Shown here piece after piece: positions 1 to 11,222 of a stretch of 64,000 bases of DNA. This DNA is from Agrypnia vestita (lineage: Eukaryota > Arthropoda > Insecta > Trichoptera > Phryganeidae). The notes beneath the pieces are model-generated. The model had not been told where the DNA came from, ran no database searches, and saw only the letters and a list, made by a program, of their open reading frames with translations. A program made the position numbers and the translations under genes. Each line of letters opens with the position of its first letter. Positions within the stretch are counted from its first letter, which is position 1. The stretch is from contig JADDOH010002247.1 in NCBI GenBank assembly GCA_016648135.1, forward strand, positions 1-64,000. The letters are read 5' to 3'.

Positions 1-741
1 GTACGGCAAAACGCCAATTTCATATGTAAGGACCTAATATTTCATCACTATAATATGCGTTAAAAAAACTGAGTCGTTATATGGATGGTGTTCTGGAACC
101 ACGTGTTTATTAAATTAAAACGGAGATGTTTGACGTTAAACCTTTGTCACTAAAGAGGTACCAGGGAACCTTTTCGTTTTTTAACATAGATTTTTTTATG
201 TTCCACTAAGTATAATCGGCTGAAACTTTGTGACGTATCCACAATAGTGGAAGTGAATAATTTAACATAACCTTTGGATATCTGTGGAGGGTGTTATGTG
301 GGCGAAAAACGCTTAGGTAAAACATACACCTTCTAATGACTGCAGAGGTACCTGGATGCCTTTATACGCTTTATATATTGTACATTTAAAAGATGAAATA
401 CAAAATATGAATATTTGTAATATTATTTTATTTTTACTACGTATATTTTTACGTTATATTAACTATAAATGTCTAAAATAATTATTTAGAAGTTTGATAA
501 CAAAACTGACATTAATACAATTTTATGTTCCCTTGGATGGATGTTGCGTAACTTACCGTGGCAAACATTTAGGCAGTTTAAAATATTTTTGTACATATTT
601 TCAAGAATATAACTAATTTTTAGGGTTAACACATTGTTGCGGAAAACCAAACTATTTACTAGAGATTATTGTATTAGCGGTCAGTATGCGTATCGGAAAC
701 TTTATTTAAAAAAATACTGAATACGCACATTTACAATAAAT
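1..741. other. AT-rich DNA, nothing recognised
   Basis: No convincing reading frame, RNA gene or repeat boundary was recognised. The first 400 bases are slightly less AT-rich than the rest but carry no protein motif on either strand. Confidence 0.5.
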
Positions 742-840
742 GAAAAAAAAAGATTGTATTATTTGTTTGTATCTACTTATATTCATTAATTACACCAACA
801 CGTTAAGTAGATACAAACAAATAATAAAATCTTTTTTTTT
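742..840. repeat. Hairpin with 37-bp arms
   Basis: An A-run followed by GATTGTATTATTTGTTTG on the left is matched by its reverse complement ending in a T-run on the right. There is one clear mismatch over about 37 bp and a loop of about 24 nt. This is probably a very small foldback element or the trace of a template-switch event. Confidence 0.8.
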
Positions 841-2160
841 AAATGTCAATCTACAAAGTTGCTCAACCGATTGAAAAAACAAAAAATGATATTCATAAGT
901 TCGTAAACAAATTTTAAATACTAGTGTAGGACTAAACAATTGCGGTGATTTTTGAAGTTACACTTCTTTTGGCGCATTCGGGGTAAAATGTTTATTGTAA
1001 CGGAAGTTGCGCGTGCAGCACGCAGCAGAACATGTAGCGGAAATGCGATACCAGAGCTAACGACGCCACATTGAATTCTTGTCAACTGTCAGATTCTGTT
1101 TACATGCTAGTTAAAGAATGTTTCGATGGTTTAAGAAAGTTTTTGTTTGTAAGAGTATAACTTCTACCGCGCGTGCTTGAGTACACGCGCTATTTTTTAA
1201 AAATTAAAATGACAATTGGTTAAGTTAGGCTGTGCTGCGTTAGAGCAATTCTCTTTATTGTAAAAAAAAAAATTTTTCAAAATTAAAAATCTAAACGGGA
1301 GACGCCATCTACCCATTATCATCAAGGTAGCATCTGGCCAAAGCAAGTTATTTGCCAACACCATTGTTTGATTCTTCTACCGGGACGACATAAAATATAG
1401 CTTCCACACCGGTGCAAATGTGTCCATCATCCGGTCTCACGACAGGTGGTTGCGTTATGTTACCGAGATCGCTCGGACGTCTCACGTTACCGTGAGACAG
1501 TCGGTGACGTCATCGCGAGGCTTGACACGAAAGTAATGGCCGCGTCAAAAAAACGAAATTAGTTCAAAAAGTCTTTGTCGAGACGAATCACTCAAATCTT
1601 CAGAAACGACTTATTCAAGGCTGGCCGCAATCACAAAGCCAATATTATTGTAATAATACAAGTACATTTGTTTATGAAATGATGTATTGTAGTGAGGCAC
1701 GATCTCAATGAACAACATTCGATAGGTTATGTTCTCGTTAATGCCATTGAAACCAGGGTTGGCAATGCCGGGATTCCAGCAACGATCCAGGGACCAATCA
1801 CGTAGAAAAAATTTCAATTACGTTAAAAAATTACGGAATTGTATAAATAAAGTCATCATATCCACATTGATTTTTCTCTTCTTCTACAAAGTCGTAATAA
1901 AAAATGTACAAAATTTCGTTTCTAAAAAAAATTATTTTTTGCCAAAAAATAATTGCCACGTCAATTAATAATATGTAGTAAGGTTTCATATATTTATTAA
2001 TAAATATAATTCTGCAAAGCTCTTTCTTTGAGGATCGAAAGGGTTCAACACAATTTTGAGATTTATAAATTATAAATTATACATCCTTATGATTTTTTAA
2101 TGAGTGTATTCAGCTTAGCGACGCTATCGTGTGAGAGAACTGTAAGTGATTTAACATGTA
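841..2160. other. Intergenic DNA, nothing recognised
   Basis: Mostly AT-rich. The stretch 960-1560 is of more balanced composition (many CG dinucleotides around 1000-1080 and 1430-1550) but has no long open frame and no recognisable domain. The short frames at 1611-1968 on both strands overlap each other and look random. Confidence 0.4.
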
Positions 2161-2399
2161 TGTATGTATAGAATTGTAAGTTATTACAAATGATTACTTA
2201 CAGAGTACTTGGGTGGTCGGTTTCACGACAGAGCGAGCTATTTTATGTAGGTAGGTACTCAGCGCACAAACTGTATTCGTCTATAGGTAGATTGCACCGC
2301 CTAGGCAATCAATACAGCTCTGTTGATATAATTAAAGCTCGTACACAAAAACAAATTTACTTATATTTAATTTTACAGTTTGCCTACATATGATACTTA

Positions 2400-2548
2400 T
2401 TCCATTATTTATTGTATTTGTTTTGTTAATATTCTTTCATTTATTTTATTTTATTATGTGCTAAGATAGCTATGCTATTTGAACACTTCGTGTTTTTTAC
2501 GATGTAAATGACCAATTCAGAATTATTATAAATAAATAAATAAATTAC
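2400..2548 (+). repeat. Probable LINE 3' tail, plus strand
   Basis: A short AT-rich stretch ends in a tandem TAAA run at about 2529-2545, the usual 3' end of insect Jockey/CR1-type LINEs. The same tail type closes the clear LINE fragments at 32.2 kb and 20.7 kb. Upstream coding sequence could not be recognised, so the element's left limit is a guess. Confidence 0.4.
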
Positions 2549-2877
2549 CTACACAATTTTGAATAAATCTTAAATGTAATATGCTTGTCTAGCTAGAATA
2601 AACAGTCAATTTACAAGAAATTAGCGAATTTAGCGTGAATTTGTCTGAAATGAAAAAACACATAAATAATATTAAAAAAATAAGTGAATGTTCTCGCAAT
2701 TACTGAATGCAGTCCCATAGGCGCTTGTATGCAAAACCTTCGTACGACAGACTGAAGAATGAAACACATGAGGAGTGACTGCAATACTTTGCCTAAGGAT
2801 CCCTGATGAAGTATGTGTAGCGGGGGGAGGATGAAAAGATGGTCTTTCTTAGTTGGTGGCAAAAGATTTGAGAGAGT

Positions 2878-3315
2878 ATTCTTCATTCAATTTTGAATCG
2901 AAAAAATTCTTTACACTTTGGGTTAAACATCGACAGTTAGAAAGATAAGCGACATCAAAGATTGCATTTTATTTCTAGCTTATCTTTTGTTAATCGTTAG
3001 ATTATTACGGAAAATAATTTATATCGAATATTAAAAATTCAATCGCTTTGATACAAGTCAAATAAAATTATAAGAACTTTGCATAAATTTGAAAAATATT
3101 TTTGTAGGGTTTCTGTCATTTTATTTAACCTGTTTCAACGCGAATTTTTATACTCCATATAAGTTACTGTAGTGATGGTCTACGTTTTAAAAACAATAAA
3201 TAAGAATTATTATAAAAATTCAAACTTTGATGTCGCTTATCTCCGCAACTGTCGGCATTTCACTATAAGTATAAAAAATATTTTGTACTCAAAATTGTTA
3301 TTATCGGTATTATTG
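2878..3315. repeat. Long foldback element, copy 1
   Basis: The left half contains TTTACACTTTGGGT, AGATAAGCGACATCAAA and TTATATCGAATATT. The right half contains their imperfect reverse complements (TTTGATGTCGCTTATCTC and the matching outer block). The whole stretch therefore folds into a stem of about 150-170 bp around a short central region. Related whole or half copies lie at 17.6, 18.7, 20.1, 27.0 and 28.8 kb, so this is a dispersed foldback family with no coding capacity. Confidence 0.75.
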
Positions 3316-3479
3316 TATTCAAAAGATCTTGCAAGGTAAATCAATGGCAGGTTAATCAAATACTGGAGTACGGTCTTGTCGGAAGCTCCAGCAATCGAAG
3401 TGCGAGAGCGAGAATATATATGAGAGTAGACGAGGCAAAATTGGCGTGCAGTTAGCGTGTTTGAAATTTTATCCACTCT

Positions 3480-4010
3480 GCCAACCCCTTCGGAAAACGG
3501 CGTGTTAGTTGGTTAGTTTTAATAAAGCCTGTGATTTCAAGAGCCTGAGAGGGATCGCGGGGCACGAAGGCGAGACCGATAAAAATGAGTGGGGGAAAAT
3601 TTTAAAACTGCTAGGCCCTCCGTGCGTGCGAACGCCACTCGTGACGTCATGCGGAACTAATGAAAAACAGCAAAATTTCGCCGACTCGACATAACGCCGT
3701 GTGCTAGGGTGTACGTGCACACGCACGTATTAGATTATTCCATTTTGAAACAAGCGCGAGTCCCACGCTTCGCATTCTCCACTCTTCACATCTTCCTACG
3801 CCGCATTAAAGAGACAAATCTCGAGCTACGGAGCGCGCCATGTAGGGCGACTGGTCCCAGGTCGCGTTTTGGCCAAACTAAACACCGAATAGACTCGCCT
3901 TATTATAAAAATAAATTTCGCCATAATCCTCCGAGTTTCCGGTTAAAGGTCATTATTCAATTGTATTCCAATGGTTCCTGCTCTCTACTAAACTATTTAG
4001 ACTAAAATTG
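3480..4010. other. GC-richer island of unknown role
   Basis: Base composition rises sharply against the AT-rich surroundings, with CG dinucleotides at for example GTGACGTCATGCGG (a CRE-like TGACGTCA core) and around 3830-3880. Short frames occur on both strands but none has a recognisable domain. It could be a regulatory island or an untranslated exon. Confidence 0.35.
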
Positions 4011-4430
4011 TTCATTTGATCAGTTACAATACTTTATTACAACAATATATTGGTATATTTGTTTAAACGTGGCAAACCACGTGGTCTAGGGGCAGCTCTA
4101 ACTGATCCAAGCGTCGTGGAAATAAAAGATATTTTATTATGTAATAATTTATTGCATGTGACATGTCAGCCCTGGAGAAGGACCTGCAACGGTATCCGAA
4201 ACGTCCGCCAGAAACGTCGTGTACACCCGGTAGGATATCCTAGAAAACTCTAACCACAAAAAAACATTTTTCTCACTTGCGAGATGGGTGCGTTTAAATG
4301 ACTAAAAATACACATTCTTTTCACGAGTATGATGTATTATTGGACAGAAAAGATCAATTCTGTTCTTGCTATTTAATAGATAACAATGATTAATTATATT
4401 ATTACTAAAAATAAAATAAAAAAACAGATT
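4011..4430. other. Nothing recognised
   Basis: A short frame at 4050-4253 on the plus strand has no recognisable motif. The remainder is AT-rich. Confidence 0.4.
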
Positions 4431-4434
4431 TTTT

Positions 4435-4535
4435 TTTTAACTCTAAAAAATTACGGACATTACACAAGTTATGCCGGTGCACGGACGGACAGACAGACAA
4501 CGAAATTATTATAATAATTGGGATTATATAATTAA
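4435..4535 (-). mobile_element. Helitron-like repeat fragment, minus strand
   Basis: Read on the minus strand this begins CCCAATTATTATAATAATTT, runs into CGTTGTCTGTCTGTCC, then carries a GTAATGTCCGTAA-type block. This is the left part of the same dispersed family seen at 8.5, 9.7, 25.1 and 60.9 kb. Its right end (GGTTACAGCTAGT in the complete members) is missing here. Confidence 0.55.
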
Positions 4536-5590
4536 CAAGAATACATTTTATATCAACCACTAATTTGATAATTAATTATTAAATTGCTTGCCACCATCAC
4601 GCCGTTTCTCTGCAGGGGAAGTGAGAGAGGATAGAACACCAAATTCTTCTAGTTTTGCTACATTCTACTACTGGCACACTAGTTTTGCTTCGGCTACATT
4701 CATACAGCTTCTCATGCATACTCTACGGTTGTTGTTAATGATTATCATTAATTATTATTATGCTTATATTGTAAAAGAAATGCCTGGGACTCAATTTTTA
4801 GTTATGTCACTGCCCGAACTATTATATAAATATTATATGAAAATGTGGCGATCGCATACACGTGCGGTGCGATTTCTAGTAATTTTAAGTGTTATCTTGT
4901 AGTAAAACAATAATTGATGTAGACAGTAGTTTTGTATATGTATGAAAAAAAACCGTAAAAATAAATTAATAATAATAATATCCGTTTTATTTTATTTTAA
5001 ACCCAACGAAATCTGCCTGTTGGATGTCACTTTTGAAAATTTAATTAATTTATTGCGTCATTAATAATTAAAACCATGAATGTCTTTTACATCCTCTTGA
5101 ATCCCCCGGGAAATAATACCTTTAGATGATAAAGTTTGGGCGTGATTAAGCGAGGTGTTCGCGAAATAAAAGTAAATTAAAAAAAAACTAAAAAAAACAG
5201 ATCCATAGATCAATCCGGTGGTCGAAAGTATGAGAGAATTCTGTTCAACATGTGGTTATAAACTACACCAGACTCTTCCAGAACGCCACGAATGCAGGTT
5301 AGGGTCACAAGTCTGTCTTTTGTGATAGACCATTATTTGAAGGTAAGAAAGCGTGATATTTATTTAACAAAACCCTTGACAACAGCTGATAATACAAAAT
5401 TCACCGCTGAGAGGGTGGAGCATGCAGCGTGCGTATGCTGGAATGTATAAATATGCACATTGATTAAATTTAATCGAATCCAAGGTATGGTTATTACATA
5501 AATTATAAGTTAGAGTTGAGAAAGTTCTACTAAGTTGGTTGGGATAGATGCAATGTACCTACGACTGATGCAATACAAACGGACATAAAC
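4536..5590. other. AT-rich DNA, nothing recognised
   Basis: Contains a 104-residue open frame on the plus strand (4588-4902) with no family resemblance and a low-complexity middle. No repeat boundary was identified. Confidence 0.35.
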
Positions 5591-5591
5591 C

Positions 5592-5662
5592 AATATATAT
5601 ATATATATATTATTATTATATATAATATATTATATATATATATATATATAGATATATAGAAA
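5592..5662. repeat. AT dinucleotide microsatellite
   Basis: Runs of AT repeats interrupted by short TTA units. Confidence 0.9.
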
Positions 5663-5835
5663 AGAAACTCGTGTTTCCCACCCGCCAAGTTTCCTCCACA
5701 ACCAGCCACAACCACCCACCGGTGGTTATGGTGGAAGATAGCCCTTGGGGTCACATCGAAAATATGCGTGTTTTGTTATGGGAAGGCCGTAAATGCTTCA
5801 GATTGTTTCAAAATAGGCGCGCCAACTGTGTCAGT

Positions 5836-6087
5836 GAGTCTAGAAGGTTCCGGAACCTGCTCTAGAAAGTTCTGGAAGGGGAAGGTTCTAGAAAATTCCC
5901 GAAAGTTCTACAAGCTTCTAAACTGAGTAGCGGAATGTGTCGGTGTGTCTAGAAGTTTCCTGTACATTCGATAAATTTCTTGAAAGTTCTGGAAGGAGAA
6001 TGTTTTAGAAGGTTCGCGAAAGTTCTATGACGATCCAAACAGTGTACTAAAAAACTACGCGTGCGAAGCCGCGCTGGCACAGCTAGT
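5836..6087 (+). mobile_element. Helitron-like 3' end carrying heat-shock-element arrays
   Basis: The 3' end has a GC-rich subterminal stretch (6058-6077) followed by CTAG at 6083-6086 and a T, the ending expected of Helitrons (CTRR inserted next to T). Upstream, from about 5840, are repeated alternating GAA and TTC units at 5-bp spacing, the format of heat-shock-factor binding sites. Blocks lie at 5840-5857, 5863-5879, 5880-5912 (six units in a row), 5975-5996 and 6006-6027. The 5' end could not be placed; it may extend back to about 5.66 kb. Calling it a Helitron rests on the 3' end only. Confidence 0.6.
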
Positions 6088-6769
6088 CGTTTATAAAGGC
6101 TAGCGTGGACCTGGCATGATTAAACCAAACAGAATATATTTTAGGGGAGAGAAATATATAAAATCAAAAAGCAATCGGGTATTGATTGTTGCTAGGTGGT
6201 GGCCGTTTTTCTGACAATGGTGGCCACTGCGCGAACACGGTCAGCATTTCTATAAAATCTACTTTTCAGCTTTGGAAAAATATATTTAATTATAACAGAT
6301 GCTCTACATGCGGTTATTGGTCTACCACGGTACAATTTAACTTGCTCAATTAACATTAACACCTAATCAGACAGATTATAATATTAATTGATAATTAAAT
6401 AAGTTCCAGCGATAACGTGACATAATGAGTTACCTTCTATATGTATACGAGTCTGCCGAGAATGCCAAGCCAAATGCCAGCCAATATTGGCATTTCTAGG
6501 ATAATATTGTATATAATCATCGTTCATACCTCTCGTAGAATGTAAAGGTCGCTTAAATAACTATTTCTAATATTTGATATACCACACAATGCCATATCTT
6601 CCACGGACGTGTATCTGTTACCACGGGCCGGTTGCATAATTTTTTGTATAAACCATCTATTTTTGCGTTTCCCACCAATCAAACAACCCATTTTGATAAA
6701 AATCTATAATTTTCACCATAAAGTTTATACAATCAGTATGAAATTAGTATTGTGATATAGAAATGAGTA
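6088..6769. other. Intergenic DNA, nothing recognised
   Basis: No open frame, repeat boundary or RNA feature was recognised. Confidence 0.4.
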
Positions 6770-6935
6770 ATTTGTTGGTGTAGTGGTAATGACGCTCGCC
6801 TAGCGATCTGGTGGTCGGTGGTTCGAGCCTCATTCTAGTACACCAGCAAGTTAGTTCTATTTTCATAGCACAAGCGTATAGCTTAGTTTGAAAATGGTAA
6901 GAATATTCCGTGTCCGAATCTATTTAAAAAAAATC
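6770..6935 (+). mobile_element. tRNA-derived SINE, copy 1
   Basis: The head is tRNA-like with an A-box region (TGGTGTAGTGGTAATGACG) and a B-box (GGTTCGAGCC at 6820-6829). It is followed by a shared non-tRNA body (AGCAAGTTAG, TTTTCATAG, CTTAGTTTGAAAATGGTAAG) and an A-rich end. The same body follows the tRNA-like head at 19.05 kb, and its reverse complement forms the fragment at 29.4 kb. The tRNA fold is degraded, so it is not a functional tRNA gene. RNA polymerase III would be the expected polymerase for an intact member. Confidence 0.85.
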
Positions 6936-7039
6936 AAACAAGTATAATCTCGGCTAAAGATGTGAGGAAACCTACATACATTAAAGAATATTTTCCAGAA
7001 AACTAACCAAAAATATAACGAAAAAGTTTATCTTAACAG

Positions 7040-7504
7040 CGATTAAAACTGGACGTACCATCATTGTAGAGAACCCGCATCTGGAGACTTTTGGTGTCGG
7101 ACCAACATCGATAGCCCAGGATCCCGATTGATTCGTCGTAATTCAACGTGCTCCGGTAAAAAGCTGTCATTGCGACGTAATGGATCCTAATTAATGGTCA
7201 AGCCGGGTTCGTGAAATCGGTCTCGAACCATAAAACTCCATCTTGATTCCGCCGTCATGGTTCGATCGGCGCGGCCATCACGCCACCGCGGTCCGACAAC
7301 GCGCCGACCCTTGCTGCGGGCGCCCCAAGGCGCATTATCGCCCGGCCCGATTCGCTCCGTTGATGATGGTACGAAGATAGTTCCCGAAGATAAGGGGTCG
7401 ATTTGCGAGACAGTTCCCACCGCGCGGCTCGGCGTCCGAGCCGGAAATCTGTACGCACAATCACGGGGAGCGGCGTCGCGTGCGGCGGTGTGATTATTGC
7501 ATTA
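7040..7504. other. GC-rich island, split by a transposon
   Basis: A strongly GC- and CpG-rich stretch, highest at 7180-7500. Overlapping short frames occur on both strands, none with a known domain. The PIF element at 7505-8099 separates it from another balanced-composition stretch at 8103-8500, so the two were probably one island before the insertion. It lies about 4 kb from the dacapo exon. An enhancer or an untranslated exon is possible; the function is unknown. Confidence 0.4.
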
Positions 7505-8099
7505 AGCCATGTATTCACTAGGGGACAAATCGCGAAACATTCCGCTCGGCATGTCGCATCAACATCTACGCTCATGTTACGGGGACAATGACGCGGTCAT
7601 TTGACGTGTACACACCAACAAGGTCCTTTTTGCAAATAATTATTGTTTTCCAGACGTCGCGGAAATCGCCCTATGAGGTTATGATGATAGCCGCGTATCT
7701 GTTTATGTTAATGAATTTATCGAAAAGTAAGAGGAGAAAAAAGGGGAGAATGCGAAATTATTTACTGCAAAGAGAAAGAAGGACGGACATTCTATGCGAT
7801 CTTCGATCGATACAGCTCGACGACTTCGAGAACGATTTCGTTTCCCCGCATTGTCATCTTGACAGATACAGCGCATGCGTATTCACTTGTAAACATACTA
7901 CGTGGTACTGACGCTCCGCGGAATGTTGCAGTGAGTACGCTCGGGTATCGTGCGCATGGCAACGTTGCCACGGCACGTAGAAATGCCGCGCTAGGTTGTG
8001 CGCGAGGTGGCGGAACAGTGCACGACGTTGCAACGTCACGTAGACTCTATGCCGCGCGTGCTGTTGAGGGACAACTTGTCCCCTAGTGAATACATGGCT
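7505..8099 (+). mobile_element. PIF/Harbinger element, copy 1 (595 bp, internally deleted)
   Basis: Terminal inverted repeats AGCCATGTATTCACTAGGGG and its complement close the element. It is flanked by a TTA duplication (7502-7504 and 8100-8102), the TWA target of PIF/Harbinger. Inside, the frame from about 7588 to 7911 includes KRRKKGRMRNYLLQRERR followed by acidic residues, which resembles the N-terminal start of HARBI1-type transposases. The catalytic core is absent. A diverged copy with the same termini and the TAA target lies at 58619-59423, so both derive from one autonomous ancestor. Confidence 0.85.
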
Positions 8100-8102
8100 T
8101 TA

Positions 8103-8500
8103 CGCTCTAGAAATTGTGCACCGGCGCAGGCCTGCAATAGAACACATGTCGAAATGATTGCAGCCGACTTGAATATGGGAATTTTTTTAAATAATTGGAC
8201 ACAGCGCTTCACGCTCGGTCCGCCTCCGATCGGAGTGGAATAAATTGTAATTAAAGGTGAGACGAACGTGCACTCGCTACGTTAATGATGCGAGAGGTTG
8301 AAGGAAGGAAGACTATAAAGCAAGCCCGAAACGCGAAGTTACGCTTACCCAAGGAAAATGCAATCATTTCGACGTTTTTTTTCTTCGGTTTCGCACATCT
8401 TTGAGTAACTTCGTGGCTTAGTAACGCACTGCTAGCGTGTCCGCAACTTTACTGACTTTGAACGGTGAGCACGGAATCCGTGCCTTCCGTTCTTCGTTTA
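8103..8500. other. Balanced-composition DNA right of the PIF insertion
   Basis: Probably the continuation of the 7040-7504 island. It contains GCGCAGGCCTGC, GCCTCCGATCGGAG (a short perfect palindrome) and several CG steps. No coding signal was recognised. Confidence 0.35.
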
Positions 8501-8510
8501 TATATTTTCA

Positions 8511-8790
8511 AACATAATAATTTCGTTGTCTGTCTCTGTGACTTCCGTAACTTCGTTCGAATAAATGGATAAATTAAACGCCCGGAGATGGAGCTTGAAC
8601 CCCGGGCAAGCAAACACGAAGGCGGCAACGATAGCGACGTTGCCATCACTTTGCCCGCACTACCCATCAAAAATACAGTACATACAGGACTTAGTGAAGG
8701 CGCGAACCATTTTATGTTCCACCCAATCTCCGGCAGGGGAAATATAAAAAAAATGTTCGCTATTAGGGACCTACGTAGTTTACAGGTTAA
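8511..8790 (+). mobile_element. Helitron-like repeat, 3'-truncated copy
   Basis: Begins TAATAATTTCGTTGTCTGTC and continues with a CTTCCGTAACTTCG block, then GGAGATGGAGCTTGAACCCC and TTTTATGTTCCACCCA. These blocks occur in the same order in the fuller copy at 60890-61307. The CTAGT end is missing. Overlapping short open frames inside it are by-products of the repeat. Confidence 0.6.
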
Positions 8791-8829
8791 ACTGTAAAAA
8801 AAACTAACCCACAAAAAAGAAAGTTATTA

Positions 8830-9187
8830 TTACACTCCCTTTCTCATTTACTAGTGGAAACAGGTATGGCGCATAGCCTATGGGTTGAGCTCGAGTCGGG
8901 CGACGCTACGAAAGGGATAAAAAATTTCGAAAAATCCAAATTTTTTATTTTATCAGCTTTCGTGTCTACCAGATGCGTCGGAATCTTTTCATACAACTTA
9001 CTCAGTTGTATGACAAAACCATTAAAAATTTGAAAAATCCAAAATTATACTATAATTATTATTTTTTTAACGAAAATTTGATAGATCTTTTTGATCGTCG
9101 CCACGAGTCTGCTTGCAAAGTTTCAGCTCGAGTGGATCACGGGAAAAGGGTTAAAATCGATCCAAAGTTTTTTCGTCAAACAAAGTA
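8830..9187 (+). repeat. Dispersed repeat A, plus strand
   Basis: Shares with 15294-15505 (minus) and 18362-18572 (plus) a block that reads AACGAAAATTTGATAGATC, CACGAGTCTGCTTGCAAAG, TTTCAGCTCGA and CACGGGAAAAGGGTTAAAA. Copies often run into an ACTCCCTTT or AAAGGGAGTA boundary. It has no coding potential and the class was not recognised; it may be the 3' end of a retroelement. Confidence 0.6.
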
Positions 9188-9689
9188 ATAAACAGAGTAA
9201 TAACATTTTATCAATAAAATTCTAAAAATAACAAAAGGTACTACGTGATGCTATTTCGTTAAAAATAAAGTAAGATTTTTACCCACTGCCATAAGCAATT
9301 CATTATGTATGAGTGTTTGTGGTACGTGTATTTGGAATTAAGGAAATTGGTCAAATTCTAGGCAATTCGTGCACTTAAGTCAAATTGGACAAAATAGAAC
9401 ATTCGTGACTTCGGCTCCACTGGGACGGAATCTTTTGTAATGGTTCCTTAGAAACATCGTCTGGATTATGTTTCAATTTAAATGGATTTTGTTCCATGGA
9501 AAATATGAAACACGTTAAACAAACACATCCTTAATAATAATAACTTGTGTAGAATAATGAATTTAAATTATGATAATATTTTTCACAAAAAAATATGAAA
9601 TGATAAACTATACGTCCTAGGCTTGACTGAATTGATATCGTACCATGTTCCTACTCGAAGTAATGTGAATGTGTCGAAACAAATCCCAA

Positions 9690-9803
9690 TTATAATAAAT
9701 TTGCTGTCCGTCCGTCGTAACTTCGTGTAACGTCCGTAACTTCTTCATAGTATAATTTTTTCTTCATGTAAAAGTACCGTGATTTTTGACGGGTTACAGC
9801 TAG
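9690..9803 (+). mobile_element. Helitron-like repeat, short copy
   Basis: Left block CTGTCCGTCCGTCGTAACTT is joined directly to the right block AAAGTACCGTGATTTTTGAC and GGGTTACAGCTAGT. CTAG lies at 9800-9803 with a T following. Compared with 60890-61307 about 300 bp of interior is missing. Confidence 0.65.
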
Positions 9804-10776
9804 TTATTATATTAACGCACTTACGAGTAGGTAAACCTATAATTCCAAGGCTGAGTTACGAATTCACTCTCGTTACTGTATTCCTTTGCTCGATGCTTAA
9901 ATAAAAGTGTAGTTTTTATGCTGTGCTGAATAGTAGGGTACTTAAGCCGTCTATGTTTAACTTAATTTTTATTTTCTAGTCGATTTTATTTTCTCATAAA
10001 TAATGTGTCATATTATAATTGTATTTATGTGTACATGCCTACAATCATAAATATTTTTTCTCAAAATATAAAATTTACAAAGATTATAAGATGAAAATAC
10101 TAAAAATATGATAATGTTATTGAATTGAATATAATGAGTTGTATTGAAAATAAAACGATATCAGGAGTCGGGGTTATATTTGCGTGAAACTCGCGAACCG
10201 GAGCTATATTTGTGAGAATGCCACTAACCGCTGCGGTTTACGATTTCCACGGTCGTTTCTGAGCCCCGATTAAAAATTAACAAAACGTGTTCATAAATTT
10301 TATTCGTTTAAAATTAACTCATTTTTACTTGCCTTTACATTATTGACCATTGGCTAACCTTCGGACGTATTTTATTAATATTACTATACATTGGCAACTA
10401 TAAGAAATGAAATGTATTTTATCTTGTACTTACTCTATTAAAGTGTCTCATACCAGTATTTTAATGTTATATATGCTATTCAAAGATATTTTAATAAAAT
10501 GTATGATATTTATACTGATATTTTATTTGTAGATATAAAAAAATAACAAGCATTTTAAAACTTGTTATCGTCTATTAAAACGCAAAATCTTCACAATAAT
10601 ATTATAATATTATATTATGTGCCTTATAAAAATCACATAACTATTTATGTAATTACTTATTTAATTTATGAATAAGGTAAATATGTACATACATGTGCGC
10701 ACATCAGCTTACAAAGTACCTAAATGAGAAATAATAAAAGAAATAAGCATACCGATTTTTGTAAAATATATATATG
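9804..10776. other. AT-rich DNA, nothing recognised
   Basis: No gene or repeat boundary is seen. On the minus strand a weak acceptor near 10590 (TGTGAAG followed by ATTTTGCGTTTTAA) would extend the dacapo exon by D-F-A-F and a stop. The acceptor context is poor, so it is only noted. Confidence 0.35.
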
Positions 10777-10828
10777 TGTCTAAATAGAACTAGGTCTATC
10801 ACACGACACACCTAGTTCTATTTAGACA
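10777..10828. repeat. Perfect 19-bp hairpin
   Basis: Arms 10777-10795 and 10810-10828 (TGTCTAAATAGAACTAGGT and its exact complement) surround a 14-nt loop. No terminator-like T-run follows. It is not obviously part of any family in this window. Confidence 0.9.
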
Positions 10829-11222
10829 ATTATAGTCATTTACGGAATTAAAACAATAATTATGATTCACACATACATTTATGTAGGTATTTACTAATTA
10901 CTTATATGTATAAGTATGTATGCAAATTTTTATATGCAATTTTATATGCATATTCGACAACACTTGAATATAATGACATAAAAATAATATACAAAATGTA
11001 TAACGATATATTATAACACATGAATCGGTATAGATAAGATTAAAATGCTAAATATATAATGAGACATAAAATTAAAATTAATAAAAAAACATGTACAAAG
11101 AAAGGAGTCGCAAAGACACTTTGGACAACTTGAACACTAAGCAAATCGAATTGAAGTAAAAATGTGCTAGAATATAAGCGAGACCTTCTATCCTCTTCAT
11201 TCAACTCGGATAAACTTACCTA

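Noticed and set aside
7187..7591. Four overlapping frames on both strands in the GC-rich island
   Set aside because: GC-rich DNA keeps all frames open because stops are AT-rich. None shows a motif.
10560..10600. Last exon of dacapo (D-F-A-F, stop)
   Set aside because: Phase fits, but the polypyrimidine tract is absent and the second aromatic residue of a PCNA box is missing.
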